A DNA stretch of 43,272 bases from Cymbomonas tetramitiformis (GCA_001247695.2 LGRX02027213.1:1-43272), one strand, 5' to 3'. Shown: positions 1-9,452, counted from the first letter of the stretch. Numbers and translations are program-made. Notes: generated by a model not told the origin, from the letters alone.

Positions 1-1595
1 CCAAGGATAATATCCACGCAAAGATCAATGGGCATCACTCTGAGCTCCAATTGCTTGACGTACAACCCCTTGGTGGTCTCTGCTTGCAGTCGAGGACGGA
101 CGCACGTGTTGACATCGTACGACGCGCCGTCGGCTACTCGCACTCGCATGGGGTTTTCGTGAGGTCGAGGCGTCAGGGAGGGAATGCTGCGTACAGTCTT
201 GTCCGAGATAATGTTGGTGGAGCACCCACTGTCCACCAGCACCTTTACGCGACGACCGTTCACGTACGCCCAGAACAACAACAAGGTGGGGGCCTTGGAA
301 TTGTTGATCTGTCGAGGTGGCGCTCGCGATGTTGATACAGCCGCCAAGAGATCACTCCAGCCAGGGCTCATGTCCCCACTGTCGATGATGCTGTTGAGCT
401 GGCATACGAAGGGGTCGTCCTTGGCATGAGGGTCGCCTAGGTCAGGAGGGTCGTCCATGTCAGAGTCCCATGGTAACTCGTAGGTGCCTGCATCGGCCAA
501 GAGCCCTTGGGCGGTGGCTGTCTGCACCAGGTCCCTGGGTGGGTGATCAGGTGGGTACAAGGCCACTTGGATGACCTTGTCCTTCGCTGCTCGCGCCATA
601 TCATTCGTCGCCAAGTCACTTGCGTACTGGAGGAGTCCGTCTTCTACTTCCTCTTGCGCTTGTTCCTTGGCTAAGATGTGCAGTAGCTCTTCGTCCATAG
701 GAGAGTCCCGCTCCAAATATGGGAGGCCACTGGCATAATCCCGCTTAAGCTTCTCTCGTTGGCGAACCTTCTCCCGCCCACTGAGCCACCTCCTCCTTGG
801 TGCTCCTTCAGCTCGAGCTGCATGGGTCGGTGACAGCCATGGTCGGGGGCGGTCACTCCGTGCGGTTGAGGTTGCCTCGACAGTCGTGCTGTCGTTAGGT
901 GAGGGCGTACGAGGTCGACGCCCAAGCTGGATGTCTTGACGTCGTCGTCGGTATTCTTGCAGCCTTTTAAGTTTGTTAAGGGCTGCGGGTAAGGGTGATC
1001 GAGCTCGAGCTTCTCGCTTGTTGGCGGTAACCGCGCTGTGCGTTGGTGACCGCGTGGGTCCTCGGCTGCGTCGATGCCCGGCTCTCCAAAGCGGTGGGCT
1101 CGTGCTCCGCGGAGGTGTACGGGGCGGTGCAAGGTCCGTTTCCAGAGCCTTGATGGAGGACCTCAAGCCCCGTGTGCCCACCTTGGAGCGTAGCGCGCTC
1201 GTCCCTTGCCCTCGGACGGCTCGAAATTGCCAACCTTGCAATGGTTGGCCCGTTGGCTCCAAGTGCACGCGGTAGCTCTCGGGCACCTTCAGGGTACGTC
1301 GGTGCCGCTTCTCAACGTGCTGGGAGTCGTCTGAGAGGTCCTCGCTCGTACACACTGGAGACTTGGCTTCCTTGCGAAGGCGAGCTTCGACCACTTGACG
1401 CTCCGGCGCGGGAGGAGGGCTAGTCATCGCCCGCGAGGGTAGCATGTTGAGCTCATCGGAGTCTAGGTATCCTGTGCAAGGAGCACTCCGCCTTTGACGT
1501 CGACGGGCTCTTCTCCACTTCTCCCGCAACTGCTGCTCCGAGAGGTAGGAGGGGGGCTCGTCGCGGGGATGTGGGGTTCCACAGCCCGAGCTCAT
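1..1595 (-). CDS. pol polyprotein N-terminus with retroviral-type aspartic protease (partial, element A)
   Basis: This frame has no stop from 1688 to the left edge. The first ATG is at 1595-1593 and overlaps the gag stop as ATGA (1595-1592). About 531 residues are visible. The first ~300 are Arg/Ser/Pro-rich and low in recognisable structure. An acidic stretch and a spacer follow. The protease starts near residue 430, with VKVLVDSGCSTNIIS carrying the catalytic Asp at residue ~455, and VDIIL as the usual second protease motif at the left edge. The protease would mature gag and pol inside the virus-like particle. Pol is in the -1 frame relative to gag, so either reinitiation at ATGA or -1 frameshifting in the 97-nt overlap could express it. 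Truncation is due only to the window edge. Confidence 0.75.
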   Translation of the reverse strand, partial: MSSGCGTPHPRDEPPSYLSEQQLREKWRRARRRQRRSAPCTGYLDSDELNMLPSRAMTSPPPAPERQVVEARLRKEAKSPVCTSEDLSDDSQHVEKRHRRTLKVPESYRVHLEPTGQPLQGWQFRAVRGQGTSALRSKVGTRGLRSSIKALETDLAPPRTPPRSTSPPLWRAGHRRSRGPTRSPTHSAVTANKREARARSPLPAALNKLKRLQEYRRRRQDIQLGRRPRTPSPNDSTTVEATSTARSDRPRPWLSPTHAARAEGAPRRRWLSGREKVRQREKLKRDYASGLPYLERDSPMDEELLHILAKEQAQEEVEDGLLQYASDLATNDMARAAKDKVIQVALYPPDHPPRDLVQTATAQGLLADAGTYELPWDSDMDDPPDLGDPHAKDDPFVCQLNSIIDSGDMSPGWSDLLAAVSTSRAPPRQINNSKAPTLLLFWAYVNGRRVKVLVDSGCSTNIISDKTVRSIPSLTPRPHENPMRVRVADGASYDVNTCVRPRLQAETTKGLYVKQLELRVMPIDLCVDIIL

Positions 1596-2746
1596 TGGGA
1601 CTTGGAGGGTACTCCGAGCTCGAGGGAGTCCTCCGCGGCAAAATCCATTAGTTCCTTTGGCAACACCGCGTTGAGCACGTCGCAGTATTCATCCGTTTCC
1701 ACTTCGTGCATGACCATGTCCAAAGTTTCAGCCAGAAGTGCTTTGGCCCACTCCTTCTTACGAAGAGCAGCCTGTGGGCACTCTCGAGCATAGTGCTCTT
1801 TGCTTTGGCACAACCTGCAACCAGTGTACTCCGGGGAGCCCAGACGTTGCCCAGTAGGAGTTGCACCCGCGGGACGATCTTCGGCTAGAGCTAGTAGCTC
1901 CTCCGAGACCTCCACCGCTGCCAGTAGCTGCACTGGCGCTCTCCTACTCGTCGCATTGTTCAAATGCAACTCCGCCTCAATGGCGTATTCCAGCGCTAGG
2001 CGTCGACTGGCTGGAAGGGCGCGGTCGAGGAGGATCAAGGGGGTCCCCTTCCGCTCGGCAATCTCGAACGCCTCCTTCCGTACCTCCGCGGATAAGCCCG
2101 AGAGGAAGACGTCCAGGAGGTCGGATTCCGGAACCGGTGTGGTGAGCTCGTGTGGCGCCAACATGGTCACTACGCGATGGGCTAGATGCAGTCCATCCCA
2201 AAACTCGCGCACTTTGCGCGGTGTCGCCATGCGTCCTTGAGTTTGGCGTACTCGGCGTAGGAACGAGCCCAAGGTGGCCATTTCACTCTTCAGCGGCACG
2301 ATCAGCTTCGCCAGCGGCACAATGCCCTTCTCAAGGTTCAACGACTTGTCCGCCTCGGCATCCAGGAGAACTCCTCGCAGCTCCGTTCCTTCGGAGCTAG
2401 GCGTAGGGAAGCAATGCTGGGTGATCTCCTTCAACAAGATATGCACCGAGAGAATCGGCTCTCCGAGCTCGAACGCTCCGTTGGGCACGTTGCATGGGGT
2501 GTTCATCGCGAGGAGCACCACTGGAAGGGCTAAGCACCTGTCGAACTCGTCTACGAACCGCAGCAGCGGGCCGAAGGGGTTCGTGGACCCCTCCAGCGGT
2601 GCTGAGTACAAGGACATGATGTCCTTCGCGGCCTTGAGGGCATACGAGTGCCTCGTGTACTCCTCTCGTTGCTGCCTGCCGTCGTTGTACGAGGACCTCC
2701 TGCTAGAGCCAAAGCTATACAACGTCTCGTCATCAGGGGAGGGTCG
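1592..2746 (-). CDS. gag C-terminal part: capsid-like region and zinc knuckle (element A)
   Basis: The frame opens after a TGA at 2749-2747 and ends at TGA 1594-1592. No ATG lies near its start; the first possible initiator is a TTG at 2722, so it is probably translated as a continuation of the upstream gag frame by a -1 shift. It is mostly helical in composition. Near the C-terminus is a CCHC zinc knuckle, CRLCQSKEHYAREC (about residues 302-315 counted from 2722), the nucleocapsid motif that binds RNA. The acidic tail after the knuckle ends beside the pol ATG. The product would be the structural shell and RNA-binding part of the particle. The knuckle is a clear family signature; the capsid assignment is by position. 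Confidence 0.7.
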   Translation of the reverse strand, partial: RPSPDDETLYSFGSSRRSSYNDGRQQREEYTRHSYALKAAKDIMSLYSAPLEGSTNPFGPLLRFVDEFDRCLALPVVLLAMNTPCNVPNGAFELGEPILSVHILLKEITQHCFPTPSSEGTELRGVLLDAEADKSLNLEKGIVPLAKLIVPLKSEMATLGSFLRRVRQTQGRMATPRKVREFWDGLHLAHRVVTMLAPHELTTPVPESDLLDVFLSGLSAEVRKEAFEIAERKGTPLILLDRALPASRRLALEYAIEAELHLNNATSRRAPVQLLAAVEVSEELLALAEDRPAGATPTGQRLGSPEYTGCRLCQSKEHYARECPQAALRKKEWAKALLAETLDMVMHEVETDEYCDVLNAVLPKELMDFAAEDSLELGVPSKSQ

Positions 2747-5262
2747 TCATCTCCTCCCCCTCCGCTGCCGCCACGACGCGCGTTGGACCCTCCAGGGTCT
2801 CGTGAGGGGCGGTCGCCATGTTCGTCAGGGTTAGGCTCGTTAGGCGGCCCATTCCCCCCCCCTTGGTGCCCACCAGGTCCCCCTTGGTCGTCATCGTCGT
2901 CATCGCCTCCGCCGTCGCCTCCGCCACCCCCGCCCACGGTCGTGGACAGCGGCTTCGGGCTCACTGTGGGGAATTGATCGAATGCACCCGGCCAAACTCC
3001 TCGTGTGCAATAGATGCACAAGGGCACAAGTTGAGCGGCGACAGACATGTTTGACAGCGTCATCACGTCACAACTCCAGATGGCTACCGGAGGTTGCGGG
3101 CTGCGAGAACATCTTGAGCATGGGATGTTGGTGGTGCTGGACGCGACCTCGTCGTGCACGCTCTGGATCACTGCTGTGCCCAAGTGAGGTGGTCGAGGGA
3201 GTCGGGAAGCCGGTGCCTCCGAGATCGGTGGCCCGCTCCCTGACGCCAAGTCATGGTCTCGGTACTTTCTCGCCACATCGAAGAACATACGTTCCGCCTC
3301 GAGGTTGCCCGCGTGGCCACCTAACCGCTCCTCCACACGCGCCCGGATGGCAACGGCAGCGGGCGCACTTATGGATCGCCAGTCCACCTTGGCCAGGCGG
3401 TCATGCACACTCGTGGGGGAAGATGCACGCGTGGAGGCGTCCTCCTCGAACGTCACGCCTTTGTGGCCTCGTACGTCAACAGTCGTGGCCGACGGGGGCA
3501 CCATCAGAGCCTCGTGTTCAGCTTCTTGAGCGTCACTTGTGACGGTCACATAGCTCACGGGGGTATTAGGTGGTTGTCCTGGCCGTGAGTGCGCTCGTCC
3601 GTCAGCGGCTTCAAGTGCGGCCTGCACCACCATCTTGCTCTCCGCCACTTGTTGCTCCAGCAGTCGTTGATCTCGAGCTGCTTGGTCAAGTTGTTGGCGT
3701 TGCTCTTCCGCGGCGCGCTGCATTTCTCGAAGTTGTTGATGATGACGTGCAGCTTCCTCCGCCTGCGATGCTACCGCTTGTTCATGCTGATGTGAGACAG
3801 CGTCCGCGGCATGCTGCATGCGCGCTATCTGCTCCTCAGCCGATTCGAGAGCGGCTTGTCGAGCTTCTTGACACATCTTGGTGCGGAGCTCCTGCTGCAT
3901 CCGAGTTGCTTCCTCCACGGCATTGTGCATGTCCATGCGCAACGCTGTGAGCTGCGCTTGGTGCGCAGTGGCCGCATCTAACGCGACTCGTTCGGACTCC
4001 TCTTGTAGCTCTCGTAGTTGCCGCTCGTGTCGCGTGGCTTGAGCTTGGCGCCGCCGTTGGCGTCCACCCTTTTGCCGAGAGCTCCTAGATGAAGAGGTGT
4101 GCGAGGCGTCAGAGGAGAGCGCTTCAGTAGAAGATGTTTGACACGATGAAAGTGTGGACTTCTCCTCACTGGACGTAGAGGTGGAGTCGTACATCAGTTT
4201 ACCTTCGTCACTGCGACGTCGAGCCTTGGCGAGCTTGCGCTTGGCCAACTTCTGCCGCTTCCGCTCCTGCTTCGCCACCTCCTTCTCGTGGGCTAACTCC
4301 GTCAAAGCCTGGACACGTACAGCACGTTCTCGTTGTGTGGGTCGTGGGGCAGATGAAGCTTTTGATCGAGGTGGTTGTGGGGCGGAGTCAGCGGAATGAA
4401 CGTCTTCCTCATCGATCGTGGAGTCATCTTCAGACGACAAGACGCCATAGGGGTTGCGGCTGGGTACAGATTGTACGCCATGCTGTTGAACACTTGCTCC
4501 CAAAGTGGTTGTACGCCTTAGAGTCTTTATCACCTCCTCGACGCTCACTCCCAACCGCACCAGCCTTGCAGGCCGGTTGGCTGGGATGGTCGTGACGAGT
4601 GGTCGTGCAGAGTGGAGGTGATGACAATGGTGGCTTGCTGAGGTAACATGCGACAGAAGGAGTCCACGAGATGGGATCACGCGTTGCTCTCCACTCTTCG
4701 TTCTCAGCTGCACCTCCCATGTGATTGCAGCGATGGAGTCTTCTTGGCCACACAGGCGGCGAAGATGTCTACGTAAGGTCGCCCATTGCTTCGGGGTCAC
4801 GTCAGGCGTGTCCGTCAGAGCTGACCACTCGTGGAGGACTTCGCGCTTCACATGTTGTTCACGCTGGACCGCAAAGGTGGTGCGCTTGGAAGCGAAGTCC
4901 ACGGTAGCCTTCCACGCTTTCATACACTTCCTCACGTAGAACTCGGACCGGGCGATGTTGCACGCCGTGATTTCGAGAGTGATCTCTTTTACACGACGTT
5001 GTTCTTCTCGCCATGCACTCAAGAGCCGGGACGCCAATCGTGAACTTGCGTGTCCAGCAAAATCTTGCTTTTTGCGTTGGACCTGATTCTTGCGGTGAGC
5101 TCGCTCGTGCCATGCTGTTAGGGAAACACGCATGCGTGCGAGACGGGCACGTAGGTGCCATGTCGTAAGTGCAGATGAAACACGCCCGCTGAGCACTCGT
5201 GCTGTCCAAGTACTCCACCAATTACGCAATGCACATACCGCTAGAATATCCACTGCTACAGC
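2551..5262 (-). CDS. gag upstream part: Trp-repeat region, coiled coil and Gly/Asp linker (element A)
   Basis: An open frame of about 900 codons begins directly after a TGA (5265-5263). The only nearby initiator is GTG at 5253, so this is better read as the continuation of the frame to its right. Residues ~1-165 contain repeated Trp-centred helices (for example LTAWHERA, LLSAWREE, MKAWKAT, LHEWSAL) spaced about 17-35 residues apart, resembling Sfi1/IQ-type helical repeats. Residues ~280-400 are Ser-rich and highly charged. Residues ~403-551 form a long Glu/Gln/Ala-rich coiled coil. Around 770-800 is a Gly/Asp-rich linker. The last ~60 residues look out of frame: homologous-looking sequence continues in the frame of the zinc-knuckle ORF. 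I know of no standard gag with this N-terminal layout; its role may be multimerisation or cytoskeletal trafficking (inference). Confidence 0.55.
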   Translation of the reverse strand, partial: AVAVDILAVCALRNWWSTWTARVLSGRVSSALTTWHLRARLARMRVSLTAWHERAHRKNQVQRKKQDFAGHASSRLASRLLSAWREEQRRVKEITLEITACNIARSEFYVRKCMKAWKATVDFASKRTTFAVQREQHVKREVLHEWSALTDTPDVTPKQWATLRRHLRRLCGQEDSIAAITWEVQLRTKSGEQRVIPSRGLLLSHVTSASHHCHHLHSARPLVTTIPANRPARLVRLGVSVEEVIKTLRRTTTLGASVQQHGVQSVPSRNPYGVLSSEDDSTIDEEDVHSADSAPQPPRSKASSAPRPTQRERAVRVQALTELAHEKEVAKQERKRQKLAKRKLAKARRRSDEGKLMYDSTSTSSEEKSTLSSCQTSSTEALSSDASHTSSSRSSRQKGGRQRRRQAQATRHERQLRELQEESERVALDAATAHQAQLTALRMDMHNAVEEATRMQQELRTKMCQEARQAALESAEEQIARMQHAADAVSHQHEQAVASQAEEAARHHQQLREMQRAAEEQRQQLDQAARDQRLLEQQVAESKMVVQAALEAADGRAHSRPGQPPNTPVSYVTVTSDAQEAEHEALMVPPSATTVDVRGHKGVTFEEDASTRASSPTSVHDRLAKVDWRSISAPAAVAIRARVEERLGGHAGNLEAERMFFDVARKYRDHDLASGSGPPISEAPASRLPRPPHLGTAVIQSVHDEVASSTTNIPCSRCSRSPQPPVAIWSCDVMTLSNMSVAAQLVPLCIYCTRGVWPGAFDQFPTVSPKPLSTTVGGGGGGDGGGDDDDDDQGGPGGHQGGGNGPPNEPNPDEHGDRPSRDPGGSNARRGGSGGGGDDDPPLMTRRCIALALAGGPRTTTAGSNERSTRGTRMPSRPRRTSCPCTQHRWRGPRTPSARCCGS

Positions 5263-5930
5263 TCAGTGGCGTGCCAGCTTGACGCTCCACTCGTTCACGC
5301 TTGACAAACCGCGCTCGCCACTTGGAGGTGCACTTTCACGCCTAGGCGTAAATATGTTGCTCTCATGGGTCAGGTTTCCAACGTGATGCTCTGGTGCTAG
5401 AGGCAAATGGTCAACTACAGCTTCGCTATGAGGAGATGATCTCAAATTATGAGCGGTAGCTATAGCGACCGTGTTGAGCTCCTCGAGAGCTGGTTGGCTA
5501 CGTTGTAGACCCGAGGCACCTGCACCCCCCGCACGCTGCTGGGGTGTAGAGTAGCACCCAGACATACGTACAGCGGCAGATACCAGCCCAGGAGAGTCAC
5601 GCGAGCCGTCGGGGAAATTCGTGGGCGTGGCAGGCAGCGATGCTTGGGTGCGACGTTCCTCTTGAGATAGAGGCGCGCTCGCCAAAAGCGCGTATTCGCC
5701 CTCCAGAGAGCGTTGTACTGCTCCCCCCCTCTGCTGCCCCGCCGCGCCCCGGCCGGCGCCTCCCACTCCGGGACAAAGTACGGGGTGGGCCCCAAAGCCC
5801 CAAGCCCATCCCGGAGCTGAAACACCCGGGCCGAGCTAGAGAGCCCGGAAGGCCCAGAAGCAGCCTCCGCCACCCCCGAGCGCCGCTGAGGCGGAACATA
5901 CAGCGAAGAAGCCCGCCGCGAAGAGGACAT
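5263..5930 (-). pseudogene. gag N-terminus, interrupted by a frameshift at a G run and a TGA (element A)
   Basis: An ATG at 5930 opens a basic, Ser/Pro/Gly-rich frame that becomes implausible after a run of seven Gs (minus strand, about 5731-5725). A shift of -1 there, or one extra G, moves into the frame that ends at TGA 5265-5263. After that TGA the same frame continues into the long gag ORF, and the Trp-repeat pattern continues across the stop. The stop is explained by one C-to-T change of an Arg CGA codon in a CpG context. This looks like a once continuous gag with two lesions. Programmed frameshifting at the G run or TGA readthrough cannot be excluded. The start at 5930 is chosen because it is the first ATG after a long stretch dense in stops. 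Confidence 0.5.
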
Positions 5931-7187
5931 TGAAAACGTTGCCTAAGCTGGTGGAGAAACGCAGCAATCTGATTCCGAAAAATCCGCCAGCGCTTCCGCC
6001 GTACAGGCGTATAGTGTTAAGCGCGAAGACGCAGGATCCCAACAGCAAATAAACAACTGCCGCTGCCAAATCCCAATCAAAGCTTCCCAGCAAACTCGAA
6101 GAGGTAAGATGAAAACAAATTGAGCCAAATTGGTTAACGATCGGCCCACGGAAGTCAAAGCAACGTCGCAGCGCGATACCACTCAGGGTTAGTCACTGTC
6201 AAGAACGCTAGAGCGCTTGCAGAGCCCAAGGGCAAAGAACGCAAGCCGCATCCGCCAATTCAGAGAACATTTTCGAATTCCAAAGCATAAAATTGCGTAA
6301 TCCCACTCAGTCGCAAAGACACTCGACGAAGAACACGCACGCCAGCGGAATAGCGCTAATCTGAAGTCGCATCACGCCAATTCCAAGCCCAAGAAGAACA
6401 TTGCGCACACATCCCAATTGAGAGGGTGGTGTAGACGAAGATTTGCGGAAAACGCTGACTAATTGGCACAATTCCCGAGAAGAATTAACGGCGAAAAACT
6501 GCCAGTGAGCAAGAAAAACGACGAGTCGTTGACCAGCGCGTCAGAGCGACAACTCAAGGGCCAGAGCCAGAAGTAGAATTTCGACCATTCTCAAACCCGA
6601 ATTTAAGCAGCACTCGCAAAAATTGCCATAATTCGTAAAGGTAATTCGAAAGCCCCAAGCGCAGAGCGAACGCAAGACGAAAGATAGCGCAGGGCTACTT
6701 AATTTGTGGCACACTGTGCCACAGTAGGAGGCCTCACACTAGGCGAGCCGAAATTTTCCATCACAGATCACGGCGCGAAGAAAGTATAAGTTGCATCTGA
6801 CAATTCTAAGAACTTTTGTTGCTGAGGAACAAACGTCACAACGAACATCTGAGCGAAGAACTGCGTCGCACCAGGCACTCACAGCAGATAAGACTGCAAA
6901 GCACGCGCAGCTGCACGAAGAAACCATCATGAAGCAATTTGCGAAGAAAGATTACGCCTCACAAGTAATTTGAAGAAGAATTTTGGCAGTGCAACAAGTC
7001 ATCCCGCTGAAAGAAGTCGCAAACAACGTTACTTGGCCAGTGCTGCGACTCAAAGCTATGTAACGCGCCAGTAACTCGAGAGCCCAAATTCCATCCGAAA
7101 AACTAAGGCACACGTAAATTTGACGGAAAAGTCACAATCTCAAAGTAGAAAAATTTTGTGGAAGCGGTGGTGGTGGTGGTGCGTAGC
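5931..7187 (-). other. untranslated leader of element A, no gene recognised
   Basis: About 1.26 kb between the candidate primer-binding site and the first gag ATG. On the plus strand it is rich in AAGAA and GCAAA words. ORFs here are shorter than 85 codons and match nothing I recognise. The position suggests the 5' leader, where packaging and dimerisation signals normally sit. I see no specific signal. Confidence 0.4.
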
Positions 7188-7199
7188 ACACTGATACCA
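7188..7199 (-). other. candidate primer-binding site, initiator-Met tRNA type
   Basis: On the minus strand, TGGTATCAG begins at 7199, three bases inside the candidate LTR end. These nine bases match the usual plant and fungal PBS complementary to the 3' end of initiator tRNA-Met (TGGTATCAGAGC). The following bases (TGT) diverge, so the match is partial. Confidence 0.45.
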
Positions 7200-7202
7200 T
7201 TT

Positions 7203-7604
7203 TGTGGGAGGACTGCTCCTCACAGGGCACTGTAACTACTGATGGGAGTCTTATATGGACTGCATATAAAGACTAACTGCCTAGGTACTGCTAGGTCAGC
7301 TCTTTAGACATAGGACTGCTATGTCTAGACTTACTACATATATTTGCATGTAAGAATTAGGTATTATATTTGACTTTTGCCATGCGGCTGTTTTTACTCT
7401 AGAAATCTCAACTGTTTCTTTGGCCTTGGCCATTACTTATTCACTCAGCTCTCTGAGGTAATCCTAGTCAGCATGGCCAAGTCTCATCAACCTATCATAT
7501 GCTTGTACTACATTATCATGCAGTATGATGTGCCGGTATTCTACATGTCACATTATTACACAGTACAGTGGTACTCCCATATAAGGGGGGTCTCTTCCTC
7601 AACA
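7203..7604 (-). repeat. candidate 5' LTR of element A
   Basis: A 402-bp segment that on the minus strand starts TGTTGAGGAAG and ends CTCCCACA, i.e. TG...CA termini with a short imperfect inverted repeat. It lies 3 bp from the candidate PBS and in the right place relative to gag. On the minus strand it holds CTTTATATG and CCATATAAG, possible TATA elements near the PBS-proximal end. The partner LTR would lie outside the window, so LTR identity and the target duplication (GGGGT at 7605-7609 on this side) cannot be checked here. Confidence 0.45.
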
Positions 7605-7721
7605 GGGGTCTCGGGCGCTAATGCTGTAAGGCGCGTATGACACTTCTGGCATGTATGACATTGCTGAGTCATCCGCGCATGACACCGTGTGTTGTCCTAG
7701 CACAGGCACGGACAGCTCAGG

Positions 7722-8247
7722 GCTATGCCCCAAGGCGTATGCCCCAAGGGTATGCCCCGAGGCGTATGCCCCATGGGTATGCCCCGAGGCGTATGCCCCA
7801 TGGGTATGCCCCGAGGCGTATGCCCCATGGGTATGCCCCGAGGCGTATGCCCCATGGGTATGCCCCGAGGCGTATGCCCCATGGGTATGCCCCGAGGCGC
7901 ATGCCCCATGGGTATGCCCCGAGGCGCATGCCCCATGGGTATGCCCCGAGGCGTATGCCCCATGGGTATGCCCCGAGGCGTATGCCCCATGGGTATGCCC
8001 CGAGGCGTATGCCCCATGGGTATGCCCCGAGGCGTATGCCCCATGGGTATGCCCCGAGGCGTATGCCCCATGGGTATGCCCCGAGGCGTATGCCCCATGG
8101 GTATGCCCCGAGGCGTATGCCCCAAGGATATGCCTCGAGGCGTATGCCCCATGGGTATGCCCCGAGGCGTATGCCCCATGGGTATGCCCCGAGGCGTATG
8201 CCCCATGGGTATGCCCCGAGGCGTATGCCCCATGGGTATGCCCCGAG
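7722..8247. repeat. 27-bp satellite array, about 19 units
   Basis: Tandem copies of a 27-bp unit made of two related halves, TATGCCCCGAGGCG (14 bp) and TATGCCCCATGGG (13 bp). Most units are identical. Variants are at the left end (AAGG for ATGG/GAGG), two GCATG units near 7900-7930 and one divergent unit near 8121-8140. Each unit contains the palindrome CCCATGGG. Because 27 is divisible by three, several frames on both strands stay open; these are not genes. Confidence 0.95.
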
Positions 8248-8251
8248 CGTG

Positions 8252-8307
8252 CCCCACTCGCGAATAATGGGGAATTATCGGATATTCACATAAGTGAGCG
8301 AGTGGGG
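8252..8307. other. inverted repeat at the right edge of the 27-bp array
   Basis: Perfect 10-bp arms CCCCACTCGC (8252-8261) and GCGAGTGGGG (8298-8307) separated by a 36-base, AT-rich loop. It sits immediately after the last satellite unit. It could be a hairpin or a small element boundary. Confidence 0.6.
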
Positions 8308-8327
8308 AAAATAATCGATGACAAAGC

Positions 8328-8390
8328 AGATTTCAGGAGAAGATCTGTAATGAAATGATTCATGGTAGATTCCAGGAGAAGATCTGCAAT
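8328..8390. repeat. pair of 24-bp direct repeats
   Basis: Positions 8328-8351 and 8367-8390 share AGATTYCAGGAGAAGATCTG, with one mismatch in the shared core and one in the tail. No function recognised. The sequence from 8391 to 8763 holds nothing I recognise. Confidence 0.7.
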
Positions 8391-8763
8391 GGCAATACAA
8401 GTATCATGATCTGCCTGATGATTGGTGGAGAAGTAACAGAATCAGGCATGGGCTGCTGGTAATTGGCCGATGACAGATGTCAATCTAGGAATCCTGCTAG
8501 TGAGTTAAAGAGCAACATGATGAAAGGGGAAGCTTGGGAAAAGTGAACCTCAGTTAGTGTTGATCAAGAGAATGGAATAAGCAAGTTTTACATGTTAGGA
8601 TTAGGCATGGCGCCAAGACTATACATAAGGATATGATGTAGAAGGTTCGAGACCATACATATATCGGAAAAGTGATTGTAATACTAGGCTGTATAGCCAG
8701 TGTTTGTCATGAAAGTAAACAGTGGAATGTAAGGCTAGAAGCCTATGTGAAGCACCAAAAACA

Positions 8764-8834
8764 GTAAATAAGATAAAAAGAAAAGAAGAAAGATAAAAGA
8801 AAAGAATAAAGAAAAATAAAAGAAAAAGAAAGAT
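8764..8834. repeat. A/G-only tract
   Basis: About 70 bases that are almost purely purine on the plus strand (AAGAAAAGAAAG-like). Long homopurine runs can form triplex structures and commonly terminate polymerases. It separates unique sequence from the 21-bp array. Confidence 0.7.
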
Positions 8835-8877
8835 GTATAAGTTATCGGATATGCCTTTGGTACAAACCTAGTGGGTT

Positions 8878-9330
8878 TCACAATATTGTGGGTTGACTCC
8901 ACAATATTGTGGGTTGACTCCACAACATTGTGGAGTCTCTCCACTATATTGTGGGTTGGCTCCACAACATTGTGGAGTCTCTCCACTATATTGTGGAGTC
9001 TCTCCGCTATATTGTGGAGTCTGTCTATATATTGTGGAGTCTCTCCATTATATTGTGGAGTCTCTCCGATATATTGTGGAGTCTCTCCGCTATATCTCTC
9101 CGCTATATTGTGGAGTCTCTCCGCTATATTGTGGAGTCTCTCCGCTATATTGTGGTCTCTCCGCTATATTGTGGTCTCTCTCCGCTATATTGTGGAGTCT
9201 CTCCGCTATATTGTGGAGTCTCTCCGCTATATTGTGGAGTCTCTCCGCTATATTGTGGAGTCTCTCCGCTATATTGTGGGGTCTCTCCACTATATTGTGG
9301 AGTCTCTCCACTATATAGTAGAGTCCCTTC
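8878..9330. repeat. 21-bp satellite array built on a CTCCACAATATTGTGGAG dyad
   Basis: The leftmost units carry the perfect 18-bp palindrome CTCCACAATATTGTGGAG or shortened forms. Later units drift to TCTCTCCGCTATATTGTGGAG, repeated about 15-18 times with a few deletions near 9095 and 9160. The period is 21 bp. Open frames in this array are by-products of the period. Confidence 0.9.
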
Positions 9331-9333
9331 ACT

Positions 9334-9358
9334 ATATCGTGGAGGGACTCCACGATAT
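9334..9358. repeat. perfect 11-bp inverted repeat ending the 21-bp array
   Basis: ATATCGTGGAG (9334-9344) and CTCCACGATAT (9348-9358) flank a 3-base loop. It is a variant of the array dyad. Confidence 0.7.
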
Positions 9359-9408
9359 CGATAGTGGCTGAGCCTAAACTGTAGTGGCTATAGTGGTTAT
9401 AATAGCTA

Positions 9409-9452
9409 CGCCGAGACGCCGAGACGCTGAGACGCTGAGACGCTGAGACGCA
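9409..9452. repeat. 10-bp GAGACGCTGA minisatellite
   Basis: Four to five copies of GAGACGCYGA. A short copy of the same motif recurs near 10398-10420, so the motif is dispersed. Confidence 0.7.

Larger units (their letters stand above)
1..7604 (-). mobile_element. Ty3/gypsy-type LTR retrotransposon (element A), 3' part outside the window
   Basis: Read on the minus strand, the order is candidate 5' LTR (7604-7203), candidate primer-binding site, long untranslated leader, gag in several pieces and the beginning of pol with an aspartic protease. The window stops just after the protease, so reverse transcriptase, integrase and the 3' LTR lie to the left if they exist. Gag needs one frameshift near a G run at ~5727, readthrough of a TGA at 5265-5263 and a second frameshift near 2746-2700. 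The copy is therefore probably damaged, unless recoding is used. Superfamily is inferred from the gag zinc knuckle followed by a DSG protease ending in an ILG motif, not from reverse transcriptase. Confidence 0.75.

Noticed and set aside
7722..8247. CRISPR array
   Set aside because: Units are contiguous with no unique spacers, and the context is eukaryotic. It is a satellite.
7637..8358. Long open frames on both strands in the 27-bp array
   Set aside because: A period divisible by three with no stop keeps most frames open. The residues merely repeat, and there is no start context or domain.
8871..9371. Open frames in the 21-bp array
   Set aside because: They are by-products of the 21-bp period and occur in several frames at once.
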